Counted from the stretch's first letter, positions 45,401-55,300 are shown. The stretch: 64,000 nt of DNA from Arenicola marina (GCA_964019135.1 OZ025260.1:37739373-37803372); one strand, 5' to 3'. A program made the numbers and translations. The notes: generated by a model not told the origin, from the sequence alone.

Positions 45401-46221
45401 CTAACCGATCCATCACACAGATACTAACCGATCCATCATACAGATACTAACTGATCCATCATACAGATACTAACCGATCCATCATACAGATACTAACCGA
45501 TCCATCACACAGATGCTAACTGATCCATCATACAGATACTAACCGATCCATCATACAGATACTAACCAATCCATCATACAGATACTAACTGATCCATCAC
45601 ACAGATACTAACCAATCCATCATACAGATACTAACCGATCCATCACACAGATACTAACCAATCCATCATACATATACTAACCGATCCATCACACAGATAC
45701 TAACCGATCCATCATATAGAGACTAACCGATCCCTCATGCAAGTGTGGACCGCTTTCGACCGGTAGTGCAGCCATACCCTACCCTACGTAGTTGCCAGAG
45801 GCTCCCATCCTAAAAACTATTTATGAATTTTACCTGAGAATTGTACCTGATATATATGTTAAACTAGTTTTTCGATGGTCAACCCCCAGAACCTCAGTTT
45901 TGTCCTGGTTTTTGTCGATTTATCGATATCATTTCTATGAGCTAAGCAAACTTTGTAAATATGTCATATATATCGAGGCTTTACGTTGTGCGCTACTGTC
46001 TAAGTCAATATTGTGGCCGTGCTTTCCTTTAGGTGTTACCATGACCTTGACCCCTGTTCCTTTATTGACCTTGACCCATCTGACTCCATGTGTTCTGTTG
46101 CATTTTCGCCGCAGGTCGCAAGTCCAAGTCTGGGAACCGGAAATCGTGTACCGTGCGATGCCGTATTATCGCTCACACTAGTATTGTTTACACAGAGGAA
46201 TCAAACAGCCAAGCCCCTTGA
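20312..46221 (+). CDS. KLHL8: KLHL8: BTB-BACK-Kelch adaptor of CUL3 ubiquitin ligase, 8 coding exons
   Basis: Exons assembled by GT-AG sites with matching phases: 20312-21470, 36605-36748, 37520-37631, 38195-38363, 40426-40585, 40775-40976, 41304-41416, 46115-46221; 2166 bases, 721 residues. Human KLHL8, as I recall it, is 620. Residues 1-117 are a Ser/Pro/Gly-rich extension longer than in vertebrates; BTB about 118-231; BACK about 236-338; six Kelch blades from about 388 to 676. Vertebrate-like signatures include [47 protein letters not shown] and [21 protein letters not shown] proteins bind CUL3 through BTB/BACK and recruit substrates through the propeller; KLHL8 (worm KEL-8) is reported to promote rapsyn turnover. 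The ATG at 20312 begins the GC-rich exon 1. The last exon is less certain: its 35 residues are basic and show no clear homology. Confidence 0.93.
21509..24593 (+). repeat. Three tandem copies of a 1029-bp unit
   Basis: Copies begin at 21509, 22538 and 23567, with exact 1029-base spacing and only scattered substitutions (well above 98% identity by eye). The first starts 38 bases after the KLHL8 exon 1 donor. Each unit carries a tRNA-like segment (GTGGCCGAGTGATAGACCGC, then GTTGGAAACCC). Each ends in two to three 41-bp minisatellite units (GGCTCCCATTATAATGCTCC, then TAGCACTGGTGAACTGTGGGT). ORFs of 129 and 142 codons recur in every copy on both strands simply because the copies are near identical. 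High identity implies recent amplification or homogenisation. Confidence 0.97.
24611..24835 (+). repeat. Polypurine, G-rich low-complexity tract
   Basis: About 220 bases are almost purely purine on the plus strand (GGGAGAGAGAGAGGGAGGGG-like runs, plus a run of about 11 G near 24790). It directly follows the last 1029-bp copy. It has the composition expected of triplex or quadruplex formers. The long Arg/Gly- and Pro/Ser-rich ORFs through it are compositional. Confidence 0.85.
25185..25447 (+). repeat. 41-bp minisatellite, about six units, ending in a hairpin
   Basis: Units of GCTCCCATTATAATGCTCCT + AGCACTGGTGAACTGTGGGTG repeat from about 25197 to 25440. They belong to the family found at the end of each 1029-bp copy (22430-22540, 23459-23569, 24488-24593). 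The final unit turns back on itself: GCTCCTAGCAC is followed after seven bases by GTGCTAGGAGC (about 25418-25446), a perfect 11-bp inverted repeat. Confidence 0.93.
25970..26460 (+). repeat. Degenerate TAATGGCAATG-type simple repeats
   Basis: Irregular 15-18-bp units such as AATGTAATAACTATGGC are best ordered at about 26040-26140 and decay to either side (ATGGAATAACAATGAAA). The Phe/Ile/Ser/His-rich minus ORFs here are a result of this composition. Confidence 0.85.
28735..29105 (+). mobile_element. Composite of tRNA-like SINE fragments
   Basis: Two tRNA-like heads are seen: GGTCTGGTGGTTAGTGCGCT near 28749 and CTTAGCTCAGTTGGTGAGCA near 28859. After about 100 bases comes the body of the window's SINE family: GAAGATCCCACGTCCTTTTT near 29000, then GTAACCCCGGTGACATGGCT and GTTGACGTGAAGCG. 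The pieces are diverged, so nested or chimeric SINEs are likely. Exact ends are unclear. Confidence 0.65.
29435..29690 (+). repeat. 25-bp tandem repeat, about ten units
   Basis: Unit TATGATTCTCCTATGTRTCA + CTGGC repeats from about 29438 with mild variation (CTCCT, CCCCT, CTCAT). A 25-base period shifts frame each unit, and the ORF at 29555-29827 shows this. Confidence 0.92.
32157..33324 (+). repeat. 43-bp tandem array, about 27 units
   Basis: Unit CAGTGAGCGCACGGGGCAGC + GAGATGGTAGGATGGAGCTG + CCT is nearly perfect throughout. Recurrent variants are CCT/TCT, GCAGC/GCAGT and GAGCTG/GGGCTG, arranged in blocks that suggest higher-order copying. A 43-base period rules out a steady reading frame. 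Confidence 0.97.
33461..33668 (+). mobile_element. tRNA-derived SINE
   Basis: B box region GGTTCGAATCCCACCTGTGC (33521-33540), core GATAAAGATCCCATGTCTTT (33561), then CCCCTCCCATTGTAGCGATACG and a 3' end CTGAAGCCAACC. It shares the core with the SINEs at 13601, 35713 and 39996 but has a different, decayed head, pointing to a second subfamily that also includes 11100-11292. It sits between the 43-bp and 18-bp arrays. Confidence 0.82.
33770..34095 (+). repeat. 18-bp tandem array, about 18 units
   Basis: Unit TGTCCGGCAGTGATAACC with CTTG/CCTG variants. As 18 is divisible by three, several frames stay open, giving repetitive ORFs (SDNLSG and ITCPAV on plus; ITAGQV and LSLPDR on minus). No start, splice or conservation evidence supports a protein. 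Confidence 0.96.
34105..34200 (+). repeat. Degenerate telomere-like CCTAA repeats
   Basis: Imperfect TAACCC/CCTAAA units (CACTAACCCTAACCAGACCC, ACCTAACCCTAAACCTAACA) over about 90 bases. They resemble interstitial decayed copies of the animal TTAGGG telomere repeat, but purity is low. Confidence 0.55.
34228..35718 (-). mobile_element. Ty3/Gypsy LTR retrotransposon fossil, broken
   Basis: Minus-strand LTR-element remnant. Direct repeats beginning TGTAACTTTG lie at both ends: left about 34228-34604, right from 35629 to about 35712, cut there by a SINE. Beside the right LTR, on the minus strand, is TGGTGTCAGAAG, a primer-binding-site type common in Ty3/Gypsy elements. A purine-rich tract borders the left LTR. 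The only coding left is integrase-like (35550 down to 34617), with the family phrase [19 protein letters not shown]. It is broken and far shorter than a complete element. It lies within KLHL8 intron 1. Age is moderate: the two LTR ends still match well over about 50 bases. Confidence 0.85.
35713..35953 (+). mobile_element. tRNA-derived SINE inserted beside or in the Gypsy LTR
   Basis: Head with GATAGCTCAGTGGGCTAGAG (A box) and GGTTCGAGCCC (B box), core GGATAAAGATTCCATGTCTT, 3' part TTGACGCGATATGACCAAAA, and tail CTGAATAACCAACCAACCAA. It closely matches the minus-strand copy at 13601-13855. It begins where the right LTR match of the Gypsy fossil stops, so it probably inserted into that LTR. 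Confidence 0.9.
36605..36748 (+). CDS. KLHL8: KLHL8 coding exon 2 (Kelch blade 1)
   Basis: Residues 387-435. Acceptor TTCCAG|GAGTAG, donor GGCG|GTAGGT, phase 1 on both sides. Encodes [20 protein letters not shown] and [12 protein letters not shown], nearly matching vertebrate KLHL8. Confidence 0.96.
36749..37519 (+). other. KLHL8 intron 2
   Basis: Donor GTAGGT; acceptor CGCTCTAG after a long C-rich tract with a C homopolymer (37473-37488). No other feature seen. Confidence 0.85.
37520..37631 (+). CDS. KLHL8: KLHL8 coding exon 3 (Kelch blade 2)
   Basis: Residues 435-472. Encodes [27 protein letters not shown] and ends MTTLR with phase 2. Donor CTCAG|GTACGT at 37632. The end of this exon and its donor are repeated twice more downstream, at 41-bp spacing. 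Confidence 0.95.
37617..37740 (+). repeat. Triplicated exon 3 end with its 5' splice site, 41-bp period
   Basis: ATGACGACGCTCAGGTACGT followed by TACGTCA begins at 37618, 37659 and 37700. Donor GT dinucleotides therefore sit at 37632, 37673 and 37714 in near-identical context. Only the first keeps the KLHL8 frame with exon 4; extensions of 41 or 82 bases both shift it. Copies differ at very few sites. Confidence 0.96.
38195..38363 (+). CDS. KLHL8: KLHL8 coding exon 4 (Kelch blade 3)
   Basis: Residues 472-528. Acceptor CTGCAG|GCGCGG, donor CTCAAG|GTGAGA, phase 2 in and 0 out. Encodes [20 protein letters not shown] and [12 protein letters not shown]. The acceptor is preceded by a strong C-rich tract. 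Confidence 0.96.
38364..40425 (+). other. KLHL8 intron 4 (2.1 kb)
   Basis: Phase 0 intron; AT-rich, with one SINE near its end (39996-40232) and a G run at about 39181-39190. No other element defined. Confidence 0.8.
39961..40232 (+). mobile_element. tRNA-derived SINE preceded by a second tRNA-like head
   Basis: The main copy starts at about 39996 (GGGGCCGGCCCGGTAGCTCA), with B box GGTTCGAGCCCCGCTGTGGC, core GGATAAAGATCCTATGTCCT, GGGGATATGGCTCCACTCCC and CGCGATATGAC. Directly before it, 39961-39992 (GAGCCTCCCTAGCTCAGTTT) is another tRNA-like head of the kind seen at 28852. No simple tail is obvious. Confidence 0.88.
40426..40585 (+). CDS. KLHL8: KLHL8 coding exon 5 (Kelch blade 4, start of blade 5)
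   Basis: Residues 529-582. Acceptor TTCCAG|GGGTAT, donor TATAG|GTCAGT, phase 0 in and 1 out. Encodes [40 protein letters not shown]. Confidence 0.96.
40775..40976 (+). CDS. KLHL8: KLHL8 coding exon 6 (Kelch blades 5-6)
   Basis: Residues 582-649. Acceptor TTTGTAG|GAGGGT, donor GACAC|GTGAGT, phase 1 in and 2 out. Encodes [56 protein letters not shown]. Confidence 0.96.
41304..41416 (+). CDS. KLHL8: KLHL8 coding exon 7 (end of propeller)
   Basis: Residues 649-687. Acceptor CTTGCAG|TTGGCA, donor CCACAG|GTAAGG. Encodes [20 protein letters not shown], closing the propeller as vertebrate KLHL8 does (CRAGAGVAV), then [17 protein letters not shown]. If the donor were not used, the frame would run on for about 40 residues and stop near 41535, a possible alternative C-terminus. 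Confidence 0.92.
41690..42085 (-). repeat. 54-bp tandem repeat of a tRNA-like SINE head, about seven units
   Basis: On the minus strand each unit reads GGCCTGAATGGTGTAGTGGT, then TAGCGCACTAGACCGCAGAT and CAATAGGTCCTGGG. Spacing is exactly 54 from 41771 to 42041. The A-box-like TGGTGTAGTGG occurs in every unit. Only the last unit (minus-strand 3' end, about 41693-41720) continues into a B-box-like GGTTCGCATCC. Thus the front two thirds of a tRNA-derived head has been amplified. The 18-residue repeat ORF across it follows from 54 being a multiple of three. Confidence 0.92.
42490..42625. repeat. Two direct units and one inverted unit forming a long hairpin
   Basis: CTTATCTTGTGATCAAA + GTCTATCCT occurs near 42489 and again near 42528. 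The second then continues to ACACAACCTTATG (42561-42573) and is mirrored by CATAAGGTTGTGTGG (42586-42600), then AGGATAGACTCTG and TTTTGATCA (to 42625). Arms of about 37-40 bases flank an 11-12-base AT-rich loop. It looks like a small hairpin element or foldback duplication. Confidence 0.85.
43146..43494. mobile_element. MITE, 349 bp, about 38-bp terminal inverted repeats, TA target
   Basis: Left end GGGTCTGTAAGTGACATCAC; the right end read inward on the minus strand is GGGTCTGTAAGTGACGTCAC. The match continues through CAGCGCGCGCTCACCTC with only about two mismatches in 39 bases. It is flanked by TA on both sides (43144-43145, 43495-43496), as with Tc1/mariner-type insertion. There is no transposase frame, so it is non-autonomous. 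It lies in KLHL8 intron 7. Confidence 0.92.
43762..45738 (+). repeat. 23-bp tandem array, about 86 units
   Basis: Unit ATACTAACCGATCCATCATA + CAG. Variants AACTGATCC, AACCAATCC, ATATAGATAC and CACACAGATAC alternate and recur in longer blocks. For example, the stretch with AATAATATAGAGACTAACCG and CATGACACAGAGACTAACCG near 44050-44090 recurs near 44490-44530. It fills a large part of KLHL8 intron 7. A 23-base period has no steady frame. Confidence 0.97.
46115..46221 (+). CDS. KLHL8: KLHL8 putative last coding exon
   Basis: Acceptor preceded by a pyrimidine tract (TGTTGCATTTTCGCCGCAG), phase 1, giving [20 protein letters not shown] and ending in QAP then TGA at 46219-46221. It closes the frame exactly, but the residues show no recognisable similarity to vertebrate KLHL8 tails. 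An alternative last exon or a read-through of exon 7 remains possible. Confidence 0.55.
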
Positions 46222-49200
46222 CAAAGACGACACTGAACAAGTCACGCTTGCGTTTTTTGTCAGTTAGCCATCGGCAAATTAGAAACATTTCTGGAGATAA
46301 TAAAATGAGAGAGATAAAGCGAGAAAAAGGGAGAGAGAGAAAGGGAGAGAAGAATCCATGCTATGCTGCCCGGTGTGTCGTCACTGCCAAATGTCGTCTG
46401 CTCAAAGTGAACGCTGGACTCCAATCCAAATGGAGTCAATATGGGTTGTGTTAGTGTGAGGAACCAGCCATGTGGAGCCAAGAGCAGGGCACCAGCCCAA
46501 ACAGATCTGCCAGCGTTCTGAAAATCTTAATGTAGACGCGGGCGGTTTTGTTCTTCTTGCTTGAATAAGAAACAGTAAGACCGGTGCTTATATATATTAA
46601 AGGTGGTGAAAAATCTTGTTTCGGGCTGTAAATGGAATGTATTTTTGTCAGAAGTGGAGCGACAATTTAGAACGGTGCGTTTATATCAGGAATCTTTAAT
46701 GCCTATCTATTGTGATACTTTCTGTGGTTTGATTAGCCTCCCAACCTCATTTAATCAGACGTCTAAATGCACCAGCTTTATTTATATTAATTAGTTTGTG
46801 TCATGTTATATTTGTTTAGACACTTGTTACTCATTAAGGTGTAGTTTCACGATGCCCTGATGCTCAACTCTTTTGTATACATACAGTATAACTTGATATC
46901 ATTATATATATGCAAAGCGTGTGCAGGCCATATCATGTATATGGTGCTCATTATTCAAGATATACTGATGCTTTTCCTGTTAATTAACACGTTCTTCCCG
47001 TGTTAACTTTCGTTCTTGCTATAATCAATTGAGGTTTATTACATCGTCTTTATGGTCAGAGGCAATGTCCAAAGAGAATATTATGTAAGTTATATATATA
47101 TAGCTTCTGCGTTTGAGTTCTTGAATTTCTGTGAAAGATGGTACGTTAGGAGACCATATCTTCCATGTTAAAATCCACGAAATGGATTATCGTGGTAAAT
47201 GGTGAGCGTGAGTCGTACTTCAGCTATGCCGAAACAAGTGTTCCCCCTTACTTGGAGGAAACGACCTGACGATATGTTCGTATCATGTCAACATTCCAGT
47301 TGAAGCGTCTAAACACTGATGGTTACATATATTACCGAATTTGCTTTGTACAGCTCAACTTACGCCGTTTGTATAATAAATCCGCGTTACTTCTATCGAA
47401 GTTAAACTCCTGGATGTCTAGTCAAATATGATCTCTCCTCGTTTAAGGTATCCATGTTTTTAAATAACCGATATCGAATTTCGCCGACTGTCGTTGAGCC
47501 TGTGACTGATTTCATAGTGTGTGGCTAATGGTGGTGAATAGTTTCGGTGCCAGGCATAGGTAAGTGAGGAGCATGGCCTTCGCGACATGGAGTGTATCAA
47601 GTGAACGAATCATATGCCATAAGTATGACATGGCTGTATTCGTATAGATGGAACATGTGTGTGTGTGTGTTTAGACAGGGTCCGCGCCTGGATGGTGGTC
47701 TGCATCACTGGTTCTTCTGGATTGTTTCTGTATCGCGGTACTAATATACTTGGCATTGGACACCAGTCATCGGGGACCAGGCACCACGGGATGAAGTACA
47801 CTTGAAATGGCTCATGGCCGAGAACTGCTTACGTGACGATGGCGGCGCATGGCTGTGGTGTATTAGGTTGTCTGAGTGAGTTGCACATTGCACGTCTCGG
47901 GGTCTCCAGAGTGGTACAGCGTCAACAGGCTCGGCTGGCTGATTCCTCTGTATGTCCATTATTATTTGGTGTTAACTTTATCTTTGTAGCTTGGATGCAA
48001 GTTACTTTGGCTTTAAATGGCTTTTTTGAACTATCGTTATCTCATTTTCCTCCCATCCTTGTCTTGCCTAAAGGTCAATCATTAAAGCTATTGCCAAGAA
48101 TTTCACCTTCAGGTTTTTGCGCACAACTGTCGTTAAATCCTAACCCTCCAAAACAACACCACCAATCTAAAATTTAGGCATCTTTTTAAATTCTTGCCAG
48201 CCCGCTGCACCTTGGTCTTCTTTTCAAACAGCTTTGATAATTCTGGTTCTTGGGCGGCCTTTTAAAACATCCATACCTTTGGCCTCCAATTAATAATGTG
48301 TCCACCAGTCTGTACTTTGTCTTCCTTTTAGACCCTTCCTATCAGTCTGTGACGTGTTTGGCCTAATTTCGAACCTTTGCCGTGAATCTACTGCTCTTCA
48401 ACCTATTGCCATCACGGTGCACCGCAGCTTTGGCTGCTTTCAAAGCATTACCACCAGTTTATTTTTCATCGTGGACTGATTTAAGCCCTTGTTACTCCGT
48501 CTTAAGCTGCATTGAATCGCATTGGCGTCAACGTCTACATATTTTCAAGCTGAGCAGGGCAGTTACAGTGTGGATGTGGTCCTTACACATTGATGAGCGG
48601 GGCAGTTACAGTGTGGATGTGGTCCTTTACACATTTCATTTTGAACTCTCCTTTCTTTCTTCTTGTATTGTTTTTTATCGTTGCTTTCGTGAAGAATATT
48701 GATTTTGTTTTATTTGACCAGAAAGTTAACGTTGTTTTTCCCTACTTTCATGTCTATTATTTCAGGTATAGTTTTTAATATGGAGATAATGACTCATGTT
48801 AGAGGGATTGTTTCTCATGTCAAATGCAATTTTGTACTGTCAACCAGCGGGCCGCCTCTAACCACACTGGACGCCACCGGCTATGACCTTGGACTGACGT
48901 CCCCGTGACCTACGCGCAACCTTGCTGAAAAACCACGTGACGTAGACGCCACTCTGCACGTGGGTTAAGCTTGGTATACTTCTCACCTTCAAATAACCTT
49001 GATGTGATTTGGAATCTATCATGTACGTGCGCGAAGCGGGATCGATGAGTCACCTTGCTATGATCTCTAGCTGAATTTCACGTGTGACCTCTGCGTGACC
49101 TTTGCGTAATTAACCTTGGGATCCCCCGCCACGAAGATGAACCGAATGGTTTAGGTATGGAACTTGATTGGATGACACATTTTTGAAGGTGACCTTGAAC

Positions 49201-51440
49201 CCTGGTTGTGAATGTGAGTGTTACTATGTACCATAGTGACCCTGGGCATTATAGAGAGTAGTGGTGGGGGGTAGGGGTGGCCTGGGTAGTGACAGCCTCC
49301 CAGGATGACCAGGCGTTACGCTGTGATAACCCTGGCACACGTGATACCCCTTGTAACACATGCTAATAGACTAATGAATCGTTTGACACCTTCCCGTGAC
49401 CGAGTGGTAACTTACGTGGGAGCTCACAGAACAGCTTACGTGATACCTTACGTGATAGCTTGCAGCCGTACTTGGTCGTGGCAGGAGCAAATGCTTGACA
49501 TTTGATATTGTTATGATTTATTGATATGAAACAAAGATAAAACAAAGATGGACGTCACTGTCACAGTTGAAATTGTACATAGACAATTAAATGTGCACCC
49601 CATAGGGTGGTAATATTGTGATATACTTATTGCGTGACGCTAAATGTAATTCGGTGAAATGATACCCGCATATTTGCGGATGCCGACTTGTATGATACAA
49701 ATGCCGATAAGTAATTAAATGACACGGAACAAGTCTGAATCACCGCCATTGTCTGCCACGGTGTAGAGACTAGCTCCTTGTAAGGGCAGATATCTATCAC
49801 GGGCCCGCGTCTTATGTTTAGTATGAACTACTCTACCCAATGTGTCTTCAGCAGCGTTGGACGAGATAGATAGGTCTTTACTGATACCCCCCCGCCTCAC
49901 CCCAGTCCTCCCCTCATCGTGTTTGCGAATATCGCACATGGTTTGTTTGGCCCCACCCCTATTATTGCCCTCCACGACACGCAAATAGCCCGTGGTGACC
50001 AACTTACCATGGCGACAGTCAAGAACTGATTGTTATGTAAGTGTTTTGCTTCCGTACACGTGGTGCTTTGAGTGTCTTACATCCTGTTTGAAGTTATTGT
50101 AACATTGAAACGTAAGGACAGATTTGTTAACTGGTATGCGTAACGCTGTGGTACGAGTTGCGTAGAGTTTGTTGCGAATCCGACTTTATCATAAATAGCG
50201 TTTAGCAAGTTGCCATGGTTACAGGTTGGCTGTATGTTGCTGATGTTAGTTGTTTACTTCATCAAGAACCGCGTCTGATCGGTTACTGTTGTTAGCCAAG
50301 TATGTTTTGTCCCAAATATCCCGTGTAATGCCAACATTATAACAGCTTTGCTTTGTATGAACCAGGTTTATTTCATATATTCATCAATCATTATATTATT
50401 TCCATAGTGTCTGGTATTCCATGAACCAGTCACTTGAGTGTTCCCATGGTGACAGGTAGGCTTTTTGCGAAAGACAATACCTGTAATTTTATCATGAATC
50501 TACCAAATAACCGAGTACATAATTGATCACAATCTCTGGTATTATCATGGAATTATATATATGTCCATCCTGTGGTGTAACTGCGAGTCATATAACACTG
50601 GGAGAGGTTCCACGGATGTTATTGTGTCAAACTGTTCACATTCCACCCGTACACGTGTTGTACACGCTTCCTCCTGTCAGTCGTTGTGATGTCTGTGATA
50701 CAGTTCGGCACTGCTTCCAGTTGGTGAGTCCGCTTTAATCACTGACACGCAGATGTATTTTCCTCCACTGTTTGTATTTAGTTATCCCCCAAAAAAGTGT
50801 CGTTGAGTGATCGGATGGAAGAATACGTTTCTCATGGCTTTTTTGCGGGGTCAATTAGGAAGCTGTAACCTATACATGTTACTTCGTTGTGCAGGTGTCA
50901 AACTGTAAGGCCGGTATATACAGTAGGACCTCTGCTGAGCAGGCCGTGCACAACTCGATGTATTCCCCATTCACTGACTGTTTTCCCAAGCCCCGAATCA
51001 TTCCCATGTCAAACTGACCCAACAGTTAACACCTTGACTGCGTACCCGTCGAGCCGCCCCACGCAACCTCACTTTTAGCCTTCTGATGTAGATACTGACA
51101 TATACAGCTAAGCTGTCAACAGAAACGCTTATCTCAACTGAATGTTGTCTTTGCTGGAAATTCGACGCCCAAGAAGTGATATTATTAGCGTTATTTTTTG
51201 CCTGCAGCGCCGAAAGGCTGGTTTGAGATCAATTAACTATACAAGAATATTTTCCCCCGGACAGTTGGAATCAAGATTTGTATTAAATGAAACTCAATGA
51301 TAAGTTCTCTTTCTGTTGGCCGACGAAAAATGCAGTTTTGAATAGTTAATTAATGTGTAATTCGGGAGAGTTTTGTCAATGTATACGTGTCCTGTTCATT
51401 TTTTTGCTCAATAAAACAATCGAGATTGGCAAAATCTTGT
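46222..51440 (+). other. KLHL8 3' flank or long 3' UTR, no other gene seen
   Basis: About 5 kb without recognisable coding exons. A tandem 48-bp duplication lies at about 48555-48640 (GGGCAGTTACAGTGTGGATG twice) and a short GT repeat at about 47657-47670. A polyadenylation-type AATAAA at 51410-51415 is followed within 40 bases by a T/G-rich stretch. Several short ORFs (for example 48382-48702, 49305-49505) look like chance. Confidence 0.45.
51410..51415 (+). promoter_or_regulatory. Candidate polyadenylation signal AATAAA
   Basis: TTTTTTTGCTCAATAAAACAATCG with downstream TTGTCTC. It is the best plus-strand signal downstream of KLHL8 that I noticed, but assignment to KLHL8 is inference. Confidence 0.35.
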
Positions 51441-52353
51441 CTCATCGTTTAAATTGAAGATGATTTCGTCCATATTGTGTGTCCCCAACGAACTTTATTA
51501 CACCGAGCGATTTGTTAAAAGGCTAGTCGTGGATTCGTCATTATTTTGCAACGAAAGATTAATTCAACGTTTCCATATTCATTTGATAACTCCCACAGCC
51601 AATAGCTGTTAATTCTAAGACTCAGATAACGCCGTCAGAGACATGATTTTATTCCGCAGAATGATAGATGTACATAATAAGACTATAAATTAGCACCAAT
51701 TACAGGCCCCTGAGACCGGTCACAGCTCCCTGTAAACCGACGTGGAGACACCAAGGCGCATGATTTGTATGAACTACACACACCAGATACGGAATCTATA
51801 TACATATACACAAAAATCACATGAACCCTGGCGTCGAAATAGGCGTCACCTATTTAAATCCAAAATGGTTTTGATTTAAGTTCAGACTTGTGTGATATTA
51901 TAATAAGTTTATTGCACTAAAAGGCCTCCGGCCCATATGGTACAAAACATATATACAGACGCAATTTGTTCTTCCTTGTTTTTCCTGTATATACCAGTTT
52001 AAATTAAGTGTTTTTATGATTACACGCAAGCGATCCAATAGAGCATAAGTGGTCGCCTTGGTAACCGATATTCCTTAATAGAAACCGCAAGGAATAGGCG
52101 ATCACATTGGGAATCGCTATTTCATAGAAAACAGCGAATATGTGGTCGCCTTGGTGACCAATAAGACGTCTATTACTAAGCAGTAGGAAGATAGGGTTAC
52201 CTTGGAAAGTACATAGCGTTTCAATACGAGGATGTGGCTTCCTTAGAAACGAGGTTCCTATTGGTGACGAAACCCATGAAAGGTTTTGTGTTGGCATTTA
52301 AATATGCTGAGATCGTAAATATTATAGAGGTTAATATTGCGGCACGCTGGCTC
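51441..52353. other. Spacer before the 36-bp satellite, with loose repeats
   Basis: No gene. From about 52025 to 52200 the phrases GTGGTCGCCTTGGTRACC and CGATATTCCTTAATAGAAAC / CGCTATTTCATAGAAAACAG recur two to three times as a decayed repeat of about 55-60 bp. Confidence 0.55.
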
Positions 52354-55300
52354 GCATACCATATCTACTGCGCATGTTATGATGAGGTGTCATACCATAT
52401 CTACTGCGCATGTTATGATGAGGTGTCAAACCATATCTACTGCACATGTTATGATGAGGTGTCAAACCATATCTACTGCACATGTTATGATGAGGTGTTA
52501 TACCATATCTACTGCGCATGTTATGATGAGGTGTCATACCATATCTACTGCGCATGTTATGATGAGGTGTCATACCATATCTACTGCGCATGTTATGATG
52601 AGGTGTCATACCATATCTACTGCGCATGTTATGATGAGGTGTCATACCATATCTACTGCGCATGTTATGATGAGGTGTCATACCATATCTACTGCGCATG
52701 TTATGATGAGGTGTCATACCATATCTACTGCACATGTTATGATGAGGTGTCATACCATATCTACTGCGCATGTTATGATGAGGTGTCATACCATATCTAC
52801 TGCGCATGTTATGATGAGGTGTCATACCATATCTACTGCGCATGTTATGATGAGGTGTCATACCATATCTACTGCACATGTTATGATGAGGTGTCATACC
52901 ATATCTACTGCGCATGTTATGATGAGGTGTCATACCATATCTACTGCGCATGTTATGATGAGGTGTCATACCATATCTACTGCGCATGTTATGATGAGGT
53001 GTCATACCATATCTACTGCGCATGTTATGATGAGGTGTCATACCATATCTACTGCGCATGTTATGATGAGGTGTCATACCATATCTACTGCGCATGTTAT
53101 GATGAGGTGTCATACCATATCTACTGCGCATGTTATGATGAGGTGTCATACCATATCTACGGCGCATGTTATGATGAGGTGTCATACCATATCTACTACG
53201 CATGTTATGATGAGGTGTCATACCATATCTACTGCGCATGTTATGATGAGGTGTCATACCATATCTACTGCACATGTTATGATGAGGTGTCATACCATAT
53301 CTACTGCGCATGTTATGATGAGGTGTCATACCATATCTACTGCACATGTTATGATGAGGTGTCATACCATATCTACTGCGCATGTTATGATGAGGTGTCA
53401 TACCATATCTACGGCGCATGTTATGATGAGGTGTCATACCATATCTACTGCGCATGTTATGATGAGGTGTCATACCATATCTACTGCACATGTTATGATG
53501 AGGTGTCATACCATATCTACTGCGCATGTTATGATGAGGTGTCATACCATATCTACTGCGCATGTTATGATGAGGTGTCATACCATATCTACTGCGCATG
53601 TTATGATGAGGTGTCATACCATATCTACGGCGCATGTTATGATGAGGTGTCATACCATATCTACTACGCATGTTATGATGAGGTGTCATACCATATCTAC
53701 TGCGCATGTTATGATGAGGTGTCATACCATATCTACTGCGCATGTTATGATGAGGTGTCATACCATATCTACTGCGCATGTTATGATGAGGTGTCATACC
53801 ATATCTACTGCGCATGTTATGATGAGGTGTCATACCATATCTACTGCGCATGTTATGATGAGGTGTCATACCATATCTACGGCGCATGTTATGATGAGGT
53901 GTCATACCATATCTACTACGCATGTTATGATGAGGTGTCATACCATATCTACTGCGCATGTTATGATGAGGTGTCATACCATATCTGCTGCGCATGTTAT
54001 GATGAGGTGTCATACCATATCTACTGCATATGTTATGATGAGGTGTCATACCATATCTACTGCGCATGTTATGATGAGGTGTCATACCATATCTACTGCG
54101 CATGTTATGATGAAGTGTCATACCATATCTACTGCGCATGTTATGATGAGGTGTCATACCATATCTACTGCGCATGTTATGATGAGGTGTCATACCATAT
54201 CTACTGCGCATGTTATGATGAGGTGTCATACCATATCTACTGCGCATGTTATGATGAGGTGTCATACCATATCTACTGCGCATGTTATGATGAGGTGTCA
54301 AACCATATCTACTGCACATGTTATGATGAGGTGTCAAACCATATCTACTGCACATGTTATGATGAGGTGTTATACCATATCTACTGCGCATGTTATGATG
54401 AGGTGTCATACCATATCTACTGCGCATGTTATGATGAGGTGTCATACCATATCTACTGCGCATGTTATGATGAGGTGTCATACCATATCTACTGCGCATG
54501 TTATGATGAGGTGTCATACCATATCTACTGCGCATGTTATGATGAGGTGTCATACCATATCTACTGCGCATGTTATGATGAGGTGTCATACCATATCTAC
54601 TGCACATGTTATGATGAGGTGTCATACCATATCTACTGCGCATGTTATGATGAGGTGTCATACCATATCTACTGCGCATGTTATGATGAGGTGTCATACC
54701 ATATCTACTGCGCATGTTATGATGAGGTGTCATACCATATCTACTGCACATGTTATGATGAGGTGTCATACCATATCTACTGCGCATGTTATGATGAGGT
54801 GTCATACCATATCTACTGCGCATGTTATGATGAGGTGTCATACCATATCTACTGCGCATGTTATGATGAGGTGTCATACCATATCTACTGCGCATGTTAT
54901 GATGAGGTGTCATACCATATCTACTGCGCATGTTATGATGAGGTGTCATACCATATCTACTGCGCATGTTATGATGAGGTGTCATACCATATCTACTGCG
55001 CATGTTATGATGAGGTGTCATACCATATCTACGGCGCATGTTATGATGAGGTGTCATACCATATCTACTACGCATGTTATGATGAGGTGTCATACCATAT
55101 CTACTGCGCATGTTATGATGAGGTGTCATACCATATCTACTGCACATGTTATGATGAGGTGTCATACCATATCTACTGCGCATGTTATGATGAGGTGTCA
55201 TACCATATCTACTGCACATGTTATGATGAGGTGTCATACCATATCTACTGCGCATGTTATGATGAGGTGTCATACCATATCTACGGCGCATGTTATGATG

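Larger units (their letters stand above)
41417..46114 (+). other. KLHL8 intron 7 (4.7 kb)
   Basis: Phase 1 intron between GTAAGG and an acceptor TTTTCGCCGCAG. It holds the 54-bp, 23-bp, hairpin and MITE repeats described separately; 42630-43145 and 45740-46110 show nothing definable. Confidence 0.7.

Noticed and set aside
43762-45738. CRISPR-like array
   Set aside because: Units are contiguous with no unique spacers, and the genome is animal. The same holds for the 43- and 44-bp arrays.
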